This document shows positions 1 to 9,667 of a stretch of 64,000 nucleotides of DNA, piece by piece; the stretch's first letter is position 1; every line of letters begins with the position of its first letter. The position numbers were made by a program, and so were the translations under genes. The stretch comes from Chloroflexota bacterium. GTDB lineage: Bacteria > Chloroflexota > Anaerolineae > Anaerolineales > UBA4823. The stretch spans positions 33,857-97,856 of the forward strand of contig JAAYXE010000173.1 of the NCBI GenBank assembly GCA_012516075.1, given 5' to 3'. A model generated the notes under the pieces. That model was not told where the DNA came from and made no database searches. It saw only the letters and a list, made by a program, of their open reading frames with translations.

Positions 1-465
1 TTTTCCGCTCGGTTCCCCAACCGGAATGTGAACACCGCCGTGCCGGCGCTCGTAATCGGCGACGAAGGCTTCAAGCTGGCCGGTCAGTACAGGGTCGTGA
101 TGTTTGACGTGCACACAGGAGCCCTGGCAGAGCTGTTCATACGGGCAAACCCGGCCGCAGATCTCGGGCATGGAGCTGGTCTGGCGGTAAAGCTGCGCTG
201 CCTCGAGAAATTTACCCTGTTCGATCAGCCACATGGCTGACGGGATATCGTTATGAGCCGGGCATGCCAGGTGGCAGGGAGCCGGATCAGGGCAGTGGAT
301 GCAGCGAGATGCTTCATACATCGCTCTTTCTGCATCGAATGGAATGGTCACGTCATCAAAATCGTGGATGCGTTCCTCCGCAGGACGGCGCTCAATGTCC
401 TTGGATGGAGTCCAAGCACGTTCTTTGCGATCGATAGCGAGAAAACCACTGGGTATGGCTTGCAC
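1..465 (-). CDS. GltD-like Fe-S/FAD oxidoreductase small subunit, N-terminal part
   Basis: The minus strand reads open for 155 codons from a GTG at 465 to the window edge, so the C-terminal FAD/NAD(P) part is missing. A strong ribosome site (AGGAGG) lies 7 nt upstream of the GTG. Residues about 54-68 carry CIHCPDPAPCHLACP and residues about 101-116 carry CGRVCPYEQLCQGSC, the two cysteine clusters that bind [4Fe-4S] centres in the N-terminal domain shared by glutamate synthase small subunit, dihydropyrimidine dehydrogenase and NfnB-like proteins. Members of this family pass electrons between NAD(P)H and a partner through FAD and Fe-S clusters. Which partner applies here cannot be told from this fragment. 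Confidence 0.85.
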   Translation of the reverse strand, partial: MQAIPSGFLAIDRKERAWTPSKDIERRPAEERIHDFDDVTIPFDAERAMYEASRCIHCPDPAPCHLACPAHNDIPSAMWLIEQGKFLEAAQLYRQTSSMPEICGRVCPYEQLCQGSCVHVKHHDPVLTGQLEAFVADYERRHGGVHIPVGEPSGK

Positions 466-844
466 GACAGCACCTCCTATTACCAGCTATTACCAATCAT
501 ACTGGGACTCGAAATTCTCAATTAGTCTCAGTTGTCACGTTTTTTTCTGACGGTTGTCATGCCTCAATTGGTGAAATCTTAGATCAGCGTGACTTGATAG
601 TTAAGGAAACGCTTAAAAAAACAAGCTGGTTTGTAACGCTCGGGGACAGACAGGTGGTAGGATGGCAGAGTAGATTATGGGATACAATCTCCTGCTGGAG
701 AGAAACCTTTTCGCTTTTCGGGCGTACGAAGAGTAAACAGCGCAGCTCCGAAACGCTGAAAGGTTTAATACCGGAAGTTCGAAACGGTTTGCTACGAAAA
801 AGACGGGCGGGAGAGCAAAGCCCGCCCTTAGCAGGAAGCGCGTT
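466..844. other. divergent intergenic region with short repeats
   Basis: No plausible gene. It holds TTGTCAC/TTGTCAT direct repeats at 532 and 554 (22 bp apart), two copies of CGAAACG at 749 and 780 (31 bp apart, three helical turns) and a GGGCGGG/CCCGCCC hairpin at 805-827 just before the exporter operon. The paired, in-phase copies suggest operators for the two divergent units, but nothing identifies the regulator. Confidence 0.4.
496..501 (-). promoter_or_regulatory. putative -10 box for the GltD-like gene
   Basis: TATGAT on the minus strand, 31 bases before the GTG at 465, would give a leader of about 24 nt. No good -35 hexamer sits at the standard distance, so this is a weak call. Confidence 0.3.
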
Positions 845-2461
845 GTGAAAAGAAATCGATTAATCGCGGCAGGTTTCATCCTGATCATAGTGATCATCTT
901 CGGTGCACTGATTTACCGGACGCGTTCACTGGCTGCCGATATGCCGGAAGTCAGCACGGTAACGGCTGAACTCGGGGATCTTACGGTCACCGTTGCGGCA
1001 GATGGGACAGTGCGCAGCAATCAATCCGCGCTGATGGTGTGGAACACATCCGGGACTGTTGCCAGGGTGCATGTCAAAACAGGGGACCGGGTGCAGAAGG
1101 GCGACGTGCTGGCTGAACTTGATCCTGAATCGCTGCCACCGCAGGTTGTGCTGGCTCAGGCGGAGTTGATTCAGGCTCGCAGAGCCCTTGATGATCTGCT
1201 GCAGTCCAGGGCGCGCAGCGCAGAGGCCTTGAAAGCGGTAGAGTCAGCCAGGAAAGCGCTTGAAGATGCCCGCAGCCCGGGTAAAGCCCGGGGAGAGGCG
1301 CAGCAGTCTCTTGCGGAAGCTGAAGCTGCGTTAGAAGATGCGCAAATGCGCTACGAGATTGCTGTCAGGCCGGCCTCACAGGCTGCCATTGAGCAGGCTT
1401 ATTCTTCTTTGCTGCTGGCGGAGAATGCGCTGAACAAACACCTGGAAGAGATCGCGCGAGTGGAGAAAAAGCTGAAAAGGCCTGAGAGCGCGTATTCCTT
1501 CTGGGAATCGAAGGGTCTGTACCAGCGTATTCTGGATGCGCTCGAACTGCAGCTTCCTCAAAAGCAGATCGCTTATGAAGAAGCGCTGCAGCGCTACCAG
1601 CGGCTGCAGCAGCCACCCGATCCCAATGATGTAGCCCGGGCAGAGGCAGAGCTGGCGCTGGCACAGGCCCAGGTAGAACAGGCCCGGCGCCGTTACGAGC
1701 GGGTGAAGGATGGGGCCAGCGCAGGTGAGTTGGCGGTGCTGCAGGCTGAGCTGGAAGATGCGGAGCGTGAGTATGCACGCTGGAAAGACGGCCCGAGCGA
1801 AGATGAAATCCTGGCGGCTGAGGCACGCATCGCTGCGGCGGAAGCTTTACTCGAAGCGACTCGCATTACGGCTACTTTTGACGGTGTCGTAACGCAGGTG
1901 CACGTTCAACCGGGCGACCGGGTGGATCCGGGCACAGCAGCTTTTCGGGTGGATGATCTTTCACGTTTTATTGTCGAAGCTCAGGTTTCCGAGGTCGATA
2001 TTAATAAAGTCAAACCCGGGCAGAAAGTACTGCTCAGGTTCGATGCTGTTGACTCGACACTGCTCGGTGAGGACGCCGCGGCTCCATCCACGGGCACAGT
2101 ATCACCTGGAACTTACACCGGTGAGGTTGTCCAGGTTGTACCGGTGGGACAGGTGACCGGGGGGACCACTACGTATACCGTGCGGACAGAACTGGTAGCA
2201 GACGACGGACTGGTCCGCCCTGGCATGACGGCCGAGATTTCCATCGTGATCGAGGAGCTGCAGGATGTTCTGCTGGTTCCCAGCCAGGCGATTCGCTTCG
2301 AAAACGGCAGACGGGTTGTCTATATATTGAAAGGAAGCGAAATGGTGCCGGTAGAAATTACGCTGGGCGCCACCTCACGCGATTTCAGCCAGGTTCTTGC
2401 CGGAGATATCCGGCCGGGAGACCCGGTTGTCGTTTCGTTATCACAAAATCCTGAAAGGTAG
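845..2461 (+). CDS. HlyD/MacA-type membrane fusion (adaptor) protein 1
   Basis: A 538-residue adaptor of an ABC-type tripartite exporter. It starts at GTG 845, 8 nt after an AGGAA ribosome site. A single N-terminal membrane anchor (about residues 7-24) is followed by a barrel-sandwich half (about 60-105), a very long Ala/Glu/Arg-rich coiled coil (about 105-340), the second lipoyl half (TATFDGVVTQVHVQPGDRV, about 340-360) and a beta-barrel region ending in a typical adaptor C-terminus (VLLVPSQAIRFENGRRVVYI). It heads an operon with a second adaptor, an ATPase and a permease. The hairpin at 805-827 may act in its leader. The exported substrate is unknown. Confidence 0.9.
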   Translation: MKRNRLIAAGFILIIVIIFGALIYRTRSLAADMPEVSTVTAELGDLTVTVAADGTVRSNQSALMVWNTSGTVARVHVKTGDRVQKGDVLAELDPESLPPQVVLAQAELIQARRALDDLLQSRARSAEALKAVESARKALEDARSPGKARGEAQQSLAEAEAALEDAQMRYEIAVRPASQAAIEQAYSSLLLAENALNKHLEEIARVEKKLKRPESAYSFWESKGLYQRILDALELQLPQKQIAYEEALQRYQRLQQPPDPNDVARAEAELALAQAQVEQARRRYERVKDGASAGELAVLQAELEDAEREYARWKDGPSEDEILAAEARIAAAEALLEATRITATFDGVVTQVHVQPGDRVDPGTAAFRVDDLSRFIVEAQVSEVDINKVKPGQKVLLRFDAVDSTLLGEDAAAPSTGTVSPGTYTGEVVQVVPVGQVTGGTTTYTVRTELVADDGLVRPGMTAEISIVIEELQDVLLVPSQAIRFENGRRVVYILKGSEMVPVEITLGATSRDFSQVLAGDIRPGDPVVVSLSQNPER

Positions 2462-2499
2462 CAGAAGGCACTGCTGCTTAAAAGGGCCTGGAGGTAAGG

Positions 2500-4035
2500 A
2501 TGAGAAAAAGGGTTATAGCGGTAATTGTCATTGTCGTCGTGGCTGCGCTCGGTTTCCTGATCTGGCAGGGCCGCGCACAGAGCCGGGATGCAGTGAGCTC
2601 AAATTATCAAACCGTAGAAATAAAACGTGGTCCGCTGGTTGCTACCATCGGCGCCACCGGGGTTGTGCGGGCCAACCAGACCGCTGTTCTCGCCTGGCAA
2701 ACATCCGGGACGGTAGGATCAATTCATGCAGCGGTTGGAGATCTGGTATCCGCCGGGGATGTGCTGGCGTCCCTGCAGTCGACCTCACTGCCGCAGCAGG
2801 TGATCCTGGCGCAGGCGGAACTGGTGGAAGCCCAGCGCGCGCTGGAAGATCTGTTGAATTCGGATCTGCAGAGGGCGACAGCTTTGAAGGCTGTTGAAGA
2901 TGCCCGCAGGGCCCTGGAGGATGCGCGTGACTCTGGATTGAGCGAGGCAGAAGCTCAAAAAGCGGTGGCCGATGCTCAGAAAGCAGTACAGGAAGCAGAA
3001 CGCCGGCTGCGGAATGCCCAATCACCTGCCAGTCAGAGTTACATCGATGAAGCCGAAGCCCAGGTTGTTCTGGCCCGGGATGCTCTGGAGAGGGCACAGG
3101 AAAGGTTCCGGCCTTATGCCGATAAACCCGAAGATAACCTGACACGCGCCCGGCTGCAGACCGAGCTGGCTGCAGCTCAGCAGCAGTACGACGCTGCGGT
3201 GCGCTATCTGAACAGTCTGAAGGGAACGACCAATGATACCGACCTGGCCGTTCTGCAGGCCGACCTGGAGGCTGCACGCGCCCAGCTTGCTGCAGCCGAA
3301 CGGGAGTATGAACGAATAAAAAGCGGGGCTGCAGACGCGGATATCGCGCTGCTCGAAGCGCAGCTTGCCGATGCGGAGCGTGAATATGAACGCCTGAAAA
3401 ATGGCACACCTGAAGAAGACATCCTGGCCGCTCAGGCGCGTGTAGATGCGGCCCAGGCGACTCTGAATCAGGCCTATTTGATCGCACCTTTCGATGCAGT
3501 AGTCACGGATGTGACCAGCATGGTAGGCGACCAGGTCACGCCGGGGACCGTGGGGATGCGGCTGGATGATCTCTCGCGCCTGCTGCTGGATGTACAGGTG
3601 TCGGAGGTGGATGTCAATTTTATTCAGGTGGGCCAGGACGTCTCCCTTTCCTTCGATGCCATCCAGGATCGTGAATATCAGGGGAGAGTCGTCGAGGTTG
3701 CTCTGGTAGGAACTTCGAATCAGGGAGTGGTCGATTTTACCGTGACCGTCGAACTGACCGACCCGGATGAAAATGTCCGTCCGGGGATGACGGCCGCGGT
3801 GAACATCATCACACGCGAGCTGGAAGATGTGCTCCTGGTGCCCAACCGCGCCGTTCGCATCCTGGACGGTAAAAGGGTGGTCTATGTCCTGGAGAACGGG
3901 ACGCTGACGCCGGTTACCATCACCCTTGGGGCATCCTCAGAGCTGGAAAGCCAGATTCTGGAAGGAGATCTGGCAGAAGGCGACCTGGTGGTTACCAATC
4001 CGCCGGCATTTCAGGGCGGACAGTTTGGTTTCTAA
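2500..4035 (+). CDS. HlyD/MacA-type membrane fusion (adaptor) protein 2
   Basis: A 511-residue paralogue of the preceding adaptor, starting at an ATG with GGAGG 6 nt upstream. The layout is the same: membrane anchor (about residues 5-20), lipoyl half, long coiled coil with repeated AEREYERLKNG-like heptads (about 95-310), second lipoyl half (LIAPFDAVVTDVTSMVGDQV) and beta-barrel, ending VLLVPNRAVRILDGKRVVYV. It lies 38 bp after the first adaptor and 36 bp before the ATPase start, so all four genes are probably co-transcribed. Two different adaptors for one transporter suggest hetero-oligomeric assembly or a recent tandem duplication. Confidence 0.9.
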   Translation: MRKRVIAVIVIVVVAALGFLIWQGRAQSRDAVSSNYQTVEIKRGPLVATIGATGVVRANQTAVLAWQTSGTVGSIHAAVGDLVSAGDVLASLQSTSLPQQVILAQAELVEAQRALEDLLNSDLQRATALKAVEDARRALEDARDSGLSEAEAQKAVADAQKAVQEAERRLRNAQSPASQSYIDEAEAQVVLARDALERAQERFRPYADKPEDNLTRARLQTELAAAQQQYDAAVRYLNSLKGTTNDTDLAVLQADLEAARAQLAAAEREYERIKSGAADADIALLEAQLADAEREYERLKNGTPEEDILAAQARVDAAQATLNQAYLIAPFDAVVTDVTSMVGDQVTPGTVGMRLDDLSRLLLDVQVSEVDVNFIQVGQDVSLSFDAIQDREYQGRVVEVALVGTSNQGVVDFTVTVELTDPDENVRPGMTAAVNIITRELEDVLLVPNRAVRILDGKRVVYVLENGTLTPVTITLGASSELESQILEGDLAEGDLVVTNPPAFQGGQFGF

Positions 4036-4071
4036 TCGCTGGTGTGCAGTGAGCAGTACGTGGAGCCTGTA

Positions 4072-4752
4072 ATGTCGGATCTGGTAATTGAAGCGAAAGA
4101 CCTCACCAAGGTGTACAAAATGGGTGAAGTCGAGGTGCATGCCCTGCGCGGCGTCTCGATGACCGTGGAACGCGGCGAGGTGGTCTCCATTATGGGGCCC
4201 TCAGGATCTGGAAAATCTACTCTGATGAATATCATTGGATGTCTGGACCGCCCCACATCCGGGGAGTATGTGCTGGATGGGGAAAAGGTATCGAACCTGA
4301 AAGACGACCAGCTCGCTGTGATCCGCAACCGCAAGGTAGGTTTTATTTTTCAGAGTTTTAACCTGCTTTCGCGAACCACTGCCCTGGCCAATGTTGAACT
4401 GCCCATGCGCTACGCGGGAGTTGGACGGGAGCGCAGAGAACGGGCGCGCAAGGCGCTGGAAGCGGTGGGGCTGGGTGACCGAATTCACCACCGGCCGAAT
4501 GAACTCTCCGGCGGCCAGCAGCAGCGGGTCGCGATCGCTCGAGCACTGGTGAACGATCCAGCGATTATCATGGCGGATGAGCCAACCGGAAACCTGGACA
4601 GCAAAGCCGGTGAAGAGATCATGCAGCTCCTGTTGAACCTGAACCGGGAGCGAGGCACCACCCTGTTGATCGTGACCCACGATCCCGATGTCGCAGCTCT
4701 GACACACCGCATTATCCGCATACGAGACGGAAAAATCGAGGAGGGGGGATGA
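4072..4752 (+). CDS. MacB/LolD-type ABC transporter ATPase
   Basis: A 226-residue ATP-binding subunit that powers the adjacent FtsX-type permease. Visible motifs are Walker [11 protein letters not shown]-loop QSFNLL, signature LSGGQQQR, Walker B IIMADEPT and the switch histidine in VTHD. The frame opens at a GTG at 4042, but I prefer ATG 4072 because it begins the family-typical [15 protein letters not shown] and has GGAG about 7 nt upstream. The stop overlaps the permease start (ATGA), which indicates translational coupling. The length is normal for the family. Confidence 0.93.
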   Translation: MSDLVIEAKDLTKVYKMGEVEVHALRGVSMTVERGEVVSIMGPSGSGKSTLMNIIGCLDRPTSGEYVLDGEKVSNLKDDQLAVIRNRKVGFIFQSFNLLSRTTALANVELPMRYAGVGRERRERARKALEAVGLGDRIHHRPNELSGGQQQRVAIARALVNDPAIIMADEPTGNLDSKAGEEIMQLLLNLNRERGTTLLIVTHDPDVAALTHRIIRIRDGKIEEGG

Positions 4753-5975
4753 ACGTCGGGCAGTCATTTCTGGAGGCACTGGAAAGCCTCTCGGCCAACA
4801 AGCTGCGCTCTTCCCTGACCATCCTGGGCATTGTGATCGGTGTGGCAGCCGTGATCGCGATGATTTCGATCGGTCGTGGTGCGGAGAATCAGATTACCGG
4901 CTCGATTCAGGGAATTGGGACCAACCTGCTCTTTGTGTTCAGCAGACGCGGCGAAGAGGTTCGCAACCCAGAACCAATCACACTCAATGATGCCAGCGCA
5001 ATCGCCGATCCCTTCCAGGCGCCCTCTGTTGCCGGCGTAGCGCCGGTCCTGCAGGGGAATGCGAGCGTTTCTTATGCCGGCGAAAGTACGATCACCGTAT
5101 TATCCGGCGTAACGCCTGAATACCAGCAGGTGCGCAATATCGAGCTGGACGAAGGCGAATTTATTACCACCGAGCATCTGCTTGGTCGTGCTTCGGTGGT
5201 GCTGCTGGGAACCGATGTGGCAGAAGCATTGTTCGGCCGCACTGCGGGCCTGGTAGGAGAAACGGTGCGCGTGGAGAACCAGCCTTTCCGGGTGATCGGT
5301 GTGCTCTCCCCGCGCGGCGGATCGGGCCTCACCAGCGAGGATGACCAGATCATCATCCCGCTGAGCACTGCGCAGACACGCCTGCTGCGCCGCTCTGACC
5401 GTGATGAAGTGGATATGCTCCTGGTGCAGGCGGTGAGCGCCAGCGCCGTACCGCAGGCGACCGAAGAAATTGCCCAGATCCTGCGCACCCGGCACCGCAC
5501 CGAAATCGGTGCCGATGATTTCACCATTCTCTCTCAGCAGGATTTCCTGAACACCGCCGCGACCATCACCAACGTGCTGACAATTTTCCTGGGTGGGATC
5601 GCCGCAATCTCCCTGCTGGTAGGCGGCATCGGGATCATGAACATTATGCTGGTTTCGGTTACCGAGCGCACCCGCGAAATCGGGCTGCGCAAAGCGCTGG
5701 GAGCACGGCGCATGGATATCCTGATCCAGTTCCTGACTGAATCGGCTGTGTTGAGCGGTATCGGCGGCGTGATTGGGATTGCTCTGGGGTGGACGATCTC
5801 TTATGTGGTCGGCCGCATAGCTGCAGCCAGCGGCACCCCCATCGAGCCGGCGATAAGCCTGGATATCATACTGCTGGCCACGCTGTTTTCTACCGCCGTG
5901 GGGCTGTTCTTCGGGCTGTATCCGGCGAACCGGGCTGCCAGTCTGGAGCCGGTTGAAGCGCTGCGATACGAATAA
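4749..5975 (+). CDS. MacB-like ABC transporter permease (FtsX family)
   Basis: A 408-residue permease with one N-terminal membrane helix (about residues 21-42, in [19 protein letters not shown]), a periplasmic MacB core domain of about 225 residues, and three C-terminal helices with the family signature [21 protein letters not shown]. Unlike the fused E. coli MacB, the ATPase is a separate gene, as is usual outside Proteobacteria. Together with the two adaptors it should form an envelope export machine for peptides, lipoproteins or drugs; the cargo cannot be inferred. Its end faces the end of the SARP regulator gene, with 6 bp between. Confidence 0.92.
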   Translation: MNVGQSFLEALESLSANKLRSSLTILGIVIGVAAVIAMISIGRGAENQITGSIQGIGTNLLFVFSRRGEEVRNPEPITLNDASAIADPFQAPSVAGVAPVLQGNASVSYAGESTITVLSGVTPEYQQVRNIELDEGEFITTEHLLGRASVVLLGTDVAEALFGRTAGLVGETVRVENQPFRVIGVLSPRGGSGLTSEDDQIIIPLSTAQTRLLRRSDRDEVDMLLVQAVSASAVPQATEEIAQILRTRHRTEIGADDFTILSQQDFLNTAATITNVLTIFLGGIAAISLLVGGIGIMNIMLVSVTERTREIGLRKALGARRMDILIQFLTESAVLSGIGGVIGIALGWTISYVVGRIAAASGTPIEPAISLDIILLATLFSTAVGLFFGLYPANRAASLEPVEALRYE

Positions 5976-5981
5976 ACTGCG

Positions 5982-8948
5982 TCACCACTCTGCCAGTTTC
6001 CAGATTTCAGGCCGAGCGCTGCCGGATTCATCCCCAATCTCGGTAAAGATGACCACGGCTTCCTTGAGCAGCGCCATTGCTTTTTCCGCCTGTCCGTCTG
6101 CATGATACAGGTCGGCCAGATTGTTGCGCAGGGCAGCTTCCAGGTGGCGGTCTCCGATCCGCACGCACAGGTCCAGAGCGGACTGCGTCAATTCGATTGC
6201 TCGAGGCAGGTCTCCCTGTCCGGCGCGCACCAGGGCCAGGTTGTTGCGGGCTGCAATGCGCGCGCTGGGATCGGTCATTTTCTCTGCCAGGGCAAGGCTC
6301 TCCTGCAGGTGGCGAGCTGCCGCTTCCAGATCGGCGCGGCTGCGAGCCAGGACGCCGAGAATGTTATGGGCCTGGGCCAGTGAGCGTGCATCTCCGGCCG
6401 TTTCCGCCAGTTTCAGCGCCTGTGTGGCCAGATCCTGAGCGCGGTCAGCCTGACCCTGGCGGTGGGCAGTGCGGCTCCAATCGGCGAAAATTCTAGCGCA
6501 CTCCGCCTGGCTGCCGGAGCTGCCGAGCATATCCAGCGCAGACTGAAAATGGTTTTCGGCCTGGGCCCACTCTCCCATGCGGTAGTAGACATCTCCAATT
6601 TTGTGTTCAATTTCGCCCAGCCGCTCGCCTGGCTCCGATACCAGCGCGGCAGCTGCCTCAAAGCGCTCCAGGGCTGCTGCATACGCGCCTCGAAGGGTGT
6701 GCAGCTCACCAAGGGCTTCGTTGAGTTCGGTCCGGTCCGGATGGCCAAGAGCGAGAGCCGCTTCAAAATGTCCGATCGCTTCGGCGTTCGCGTACAGGCT
6801 GCGGGCGTGCTCACCTGCCATCCGGTAGTATGCGGCGGCCTCGGATGCCTGACCGGCCGATTTATAGTGCTGGGCAATGCGCCCGGCCAGAGATGGTAAG
6901 TCCTGACGGGTGCGGCCCCAGGCTGCCAGGGCTTCGGCCACGCGGCGGTGCAGCAGCCGCCGGCGCGCCAGGCTGGTGTCGCTGTATACCAGGGAGCGCA
7001 TTTTGTCATGGCTGAAGTCGTAAACCGGGCCGCGGCGTGCATCGGGGCTGGACTGCAGTTCGCGCAGCAGCCCGCGTCCGACCAGCTCCTCCACGGCCAG
7101 AACGGTTTCATCCTCGCTTCGGCCGCTGGCCTCTTTCAAGATCTCGAATGGAAACGAGCGCCCGATCACGGCCCCTGTTTGCAGAAGCTGTAAGCCTGCC
7201 TCACTGACTTCAGACAGACGTGAGTGGAGCAGATCGCGCACACTGGCGGGCATGGGCCATTCTTCGGCGTTGATCCCGCCCCTCACGCCTTCGATGTTTT
7301 GCCCCAGGGATGTCAGATACTCCACCACAAAAAATGCCGATCCTTCGGTCTCCTCGTACAGCCGCTGGCCCAGCTCATGGGCTTCTGCGGCCAGTTCAGG
7401 CTGCATGGAGCGTATCAGGGTTTTCACCGCTTCGAGGCTCAGGCGTGAGAGCGTGAGCAGTGCCCCGTTCCCTGTCCGGCGCGCCTCAGCCATCAGCCGG
7501 CGCAGGCGGTGATCGGAAGGCAGATCTTCCCCGCGCCAGGTGCCCAGGATTAAAAGGTGCTGGTCGTGCAGCCTTCTCACCATAAACGTGAGCAGATCCA
7601 GCGATGATTCATCGGCCCACTGCAGGTCGTCAAAAAAGAGGACACCCGGAGGGCTGGAGTTCCCGTTGGCTGCCGGTTGGGCGCAGACAGCAGCCAATAC
7701 CTGGCTGATGCCGGTAAAAAAGCGAGCCTGTGCCCCCGGGGTTTCGAGCGGCGGCGGCTGGGGTAGATGAGGCCGCAGACTTTCGATTTCGGGAGCCAAT
7801 CGAGCTGCTTCGCTCAGCCATTCATCTTCGACGCGATCCAGCCAGTCGGGCTGACTTTTGGATGCCAGCGCTTCCCTCAGGATTTCAACATACGCCCCGT
7901 AGGCCAGATTGCCCTCCCCCTGGTAAAAACGCGCTGTTAGCGTGACCGATCCGCCGCTGCGAGCCTGCGCCAGAAATTCTTCCGCCAGCCGCGTCTTCCC
8001 GATACCGGCTTCTCCTTCCAGCACAACCCAGTTTCCTTCACCCCGGGCAGAGGAATCGTAGGCCTGCTCCAGTACAGTCCATTCGTCGGTTCGGCCCACG
8101 AGCGGATACGGCCGGGTAGAAGCAGCCTGGCTCACCGGTCTGCGAACCGGGATTTCCACATTGAACTGACGCGGCTGACGCGGCTGCAGCCGGTTTTCCT
8201 TGATTTCCTCGTACAGCGCGCGGGTCTCGTCCAGCGGTTCTACCCCCAGTTCCTGGTCCAAAATGCGCACGCATTCCTGGTACTGGCGCAGCGCTGCGTT
8301 ACGCTGGCCGTTCCAGGCGTAAAGCAGCATCAGCCAGCGGTGAGCGTCTTCTCGCAGGCTGTCCAGCGCCAGCCAGCGGCGGGCGCAGGGGATGGCTTTT
8401 TCATACTCCCCCAGGTCGCTGTATCCCCGGACAAGCTTTTCTAAGGTGTCGGCAAAATCCTGGCGCAGAGTCTCGCTTTGAAAGAACTGCCAGTCATCAA
8501 AGGTGGAACTGTCGCGCAGGCTGAAGCCAGCCATGAAATCATCGCGATACAGGCGCACAGCCTCCTCGAGCGCCGGCACGCATTCTGTGCATACCTGGCT
8601 GACTGGATGGCCGTGGGTTCCGCACCTGGCACGTGCCTCATAGAAACGGTGGATATCGAACTCCCAGTTTGCCTGCGGAGAAATACCCAGCTTATCCCCC
8701 TGGCTTTCTATGAAATTCTTTCCCAGAGCGCTGTTGAGCGTGGAAAGGGTGCGCCGCAGAGCCGCTCGGGCGTTCGTCTGGGGCGAGTCGGGCCAGAGCA
8801 AGGCAGCCAGCGCATCGCGGGTATGGTACGTTCCGGCAACCGCCAGATAGGCCAGCAGCGCGGTCGCCTTGCGGGTGTCGAACTCGATGTTTTTGCCGTC
8901 TCGCTCGATGTAGGGTGTACCAAGCAGGTAAAGTGAGATGGACTGCAA
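5982..8948 (-). CDS. SARP/BTAD-family regulator with AAA ATPase and TPR domains
   Basis: A 988-residue AfsR/MalT-like transcription regulator. It starts at TTG 8948 with AGGAGGG 8 nt upstream. Residues about 1-90 form an OmpR-type winged helix, about 95-245 a bacterial transcriptional activation (BTAD) domain, about 280-560 a STAND-type ATPase (Walker A GEAGIGKTR, Walker B VLFFDDLQWAD), and about 640-985 TPR repeats. An insertion in BTAD carries CGTHGHPVSQVCTEC, a possible zinc site. Such proteins use ATP-dependent oligomerisation, controlled by TPR-bound signals, to activate nearby promoters. The convergent exporter operon and the divergent membrane protein are the natural candidate targets, but this is inference. 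Confidence 0.9.
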   Translation of the reverse strand: MQSISLYLLGTPYIERDGKNIEFDTRKATALLAYLAVAGTYHTRDALAALLWPDSPQTNARAALRRTLSTLNSALGKNFIESQGDKLGISPQANWEFDIHRFYEARARCGTHGHPVSQVCTECVPALEEAVRLYRDDFMAGFSLRDSSTFDDWQFFQSETLRQDFADTLEKLVRGYSDLGEYEKAIPCARRWLALDSLREDAHRWLMLLYAWNGQRNAALRQYQECVRILDQELGVEPLDETRALYEEIKENRLQPRQPRQFNVEIPVRRPVSQAASTRPYPLVGRTDEWTVLEQAYDSSARGEGNWVVLEGEAGIGKTRLAEEFLAQARSGGSVTLTARFYQGEGNLAYGAYVEILREALASKSQPDWLDRVEDEWLSEAARLAPEIESLRPHLPQPPPLETPGAQARFFTGISQVLAAVCAQPAANGNSSPPGVLFFDDLQWADESSLDLLTFMVRRLHDQHLLILGTWRGEDLPSDHRLRRLMAEARRTGNGALLTLSRLSLEAVKTLIRSMQPELAAEAHELGQRLYEETEGSAFFVVEYLTSLGQNIEGVRGGINAEEWPMPASVRDLLHSRLSEVSEAGLQLLQTGAVIGRSFPFEILKEASGRSEDETVLAVEELVGRGLLRELQSSPDARRGPVYDFSHDKMRSLVYSDTSLARRRLLHRRVAEALAAWGRTRQDLPSLAGRIAQHYKSAGQASEAAAYYRMAGEHARSLYANAEAIGHFEAALALGHPDRTELNEALGELHTLRGAYAAALERFEAAAALVSEPGERLGEIEHKIGDVYYRMGEWAQAENHFQSALDMLGSSGSQAECARIFADWSRTAHRQGQADRAQDLATQALKLAETAGDARSLAQAHNILGVLARSRADLEAAARHLQESLALAEKMTDPSARIAARNNLALVRAGQGDLPRAIELTQSALDLCVRIGDRHLEAALRNNLADLYHADGQAEKAMALLKEAVVIFTEIGDESGSARPEIWKLAEW

Positions 8949-8974
8949 TTAATTTTCCCTCCTGATATGCGTTC

Positions 8975-9016
8975 ATTTTACCCCCGAACCGGTATTTCGT
9001 AACGGTTTCCGTAACG
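8975..9016 (-). promoter_or_regulatory. putative SARP-type promoter with tandem direct repeats
   Basis: Reading toward the regulator gene, CGTTACG (9016-9010), CGTTACG (9004-8998) and the degenerate CGGTTCG (8991-8985) lie 12-13 bp apart and end 4 bp from a TAAAAT -10-like box (8980-8975). The second copy sits where a -35 would be. SARP proteins are known to bind heptamer direct repeats with about 11-bp period next to the -10. This suggests autoregulation and possibly control of the divergent gene at 9131. Confidence 0.45.
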
Positions 9017-9130
9017 CTGGCGGTATGCCTGTTCTTTAGAATGAAGAAAAGCCTGCCGGGGAATGGACCTGGGCGGGTGAAAAACTGCTTCAATAAGCTG
9101 CTGGACATATTCAGGTGGAGGATTCAGCGC

Positions 9131-9622
9131 ATGACGGACAATATCAACGGGTTTGATAACCACCGCTCGCAGGCCGGTGACGCCGCTGTCGACGGTCTTT
9201 TTTACGGCTTTCAGGCTGGCCTGGCAATGGCGCTCTATCTGCTGCTGGCCGCGCTGCTGAGCGGAGACCAGCCCGGCCGGACGATGGAATGGTTCGTTTT
9301 TTCCAATGCCGGCGATATGCTCCACGCAGCACTGCTGCATCTAGGGGTTTCGGGGATTTTCGGGACGCTGTACGGAGTTGGCCTGTGGGCGGCGGTGTAC
9401 CGCCGGAACGTGGTCCTGACCTGGCCGATTGTGGTACTCAGCAGCCTTTTATACAGCACTTTTCTTCTTTTATTCGCATGGTTTTTGATCCTTCCGCTGG
9501 AGAACAGTCCATTTCCCCGCGTTCCTTTCCTGCACCTGTCGGCTGCGTATCTGTTGTTCGGCGCTGTCCTGGGGCTGTTCGCATACCGGGGTGGTTTGCG
9601 CACCCGGCGCAGTAGGGACTGA
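9131..9622 (+). CDS. predicted four-helix membrane protein
   Basis: I do not recognise a family. The 163-residue protein starts at ATG 9131 with GGAGG about 9 nt upstream; an earlier in-frame ATG at 9041 lacks a good ribosome site. Four hydrophobic helices are visible, near residues 22-42, 55-80, 93-117 and 135-153, with short charged ends and a basic C-terminus (RTRRSRD). It is divergent from the SARP regulator and shares its 180-bp control region, so it may be a target of that regulator. It has no catalytic motif. Confidence 0.65.
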   Translation: MTDNINGFDNHRSQAGDAAVDGLFYGFQAGLAMALYLLLAALLSGDQPGRTMEWFVFSNAGDMLHAALLHLGVSGIFGTLYGVGLWAAVYRRNVVLTWPIVVLSSLLYSTFLLLFAWFLILPLENSPFPRVPFLHLSAAYLLFGAVLGLFAYRGGLRTRRSRD

Positions 9623-9667
9623 AAACAGCTGCCTTCCCATTCAGGATGGAAAATCATATAAATCGGA

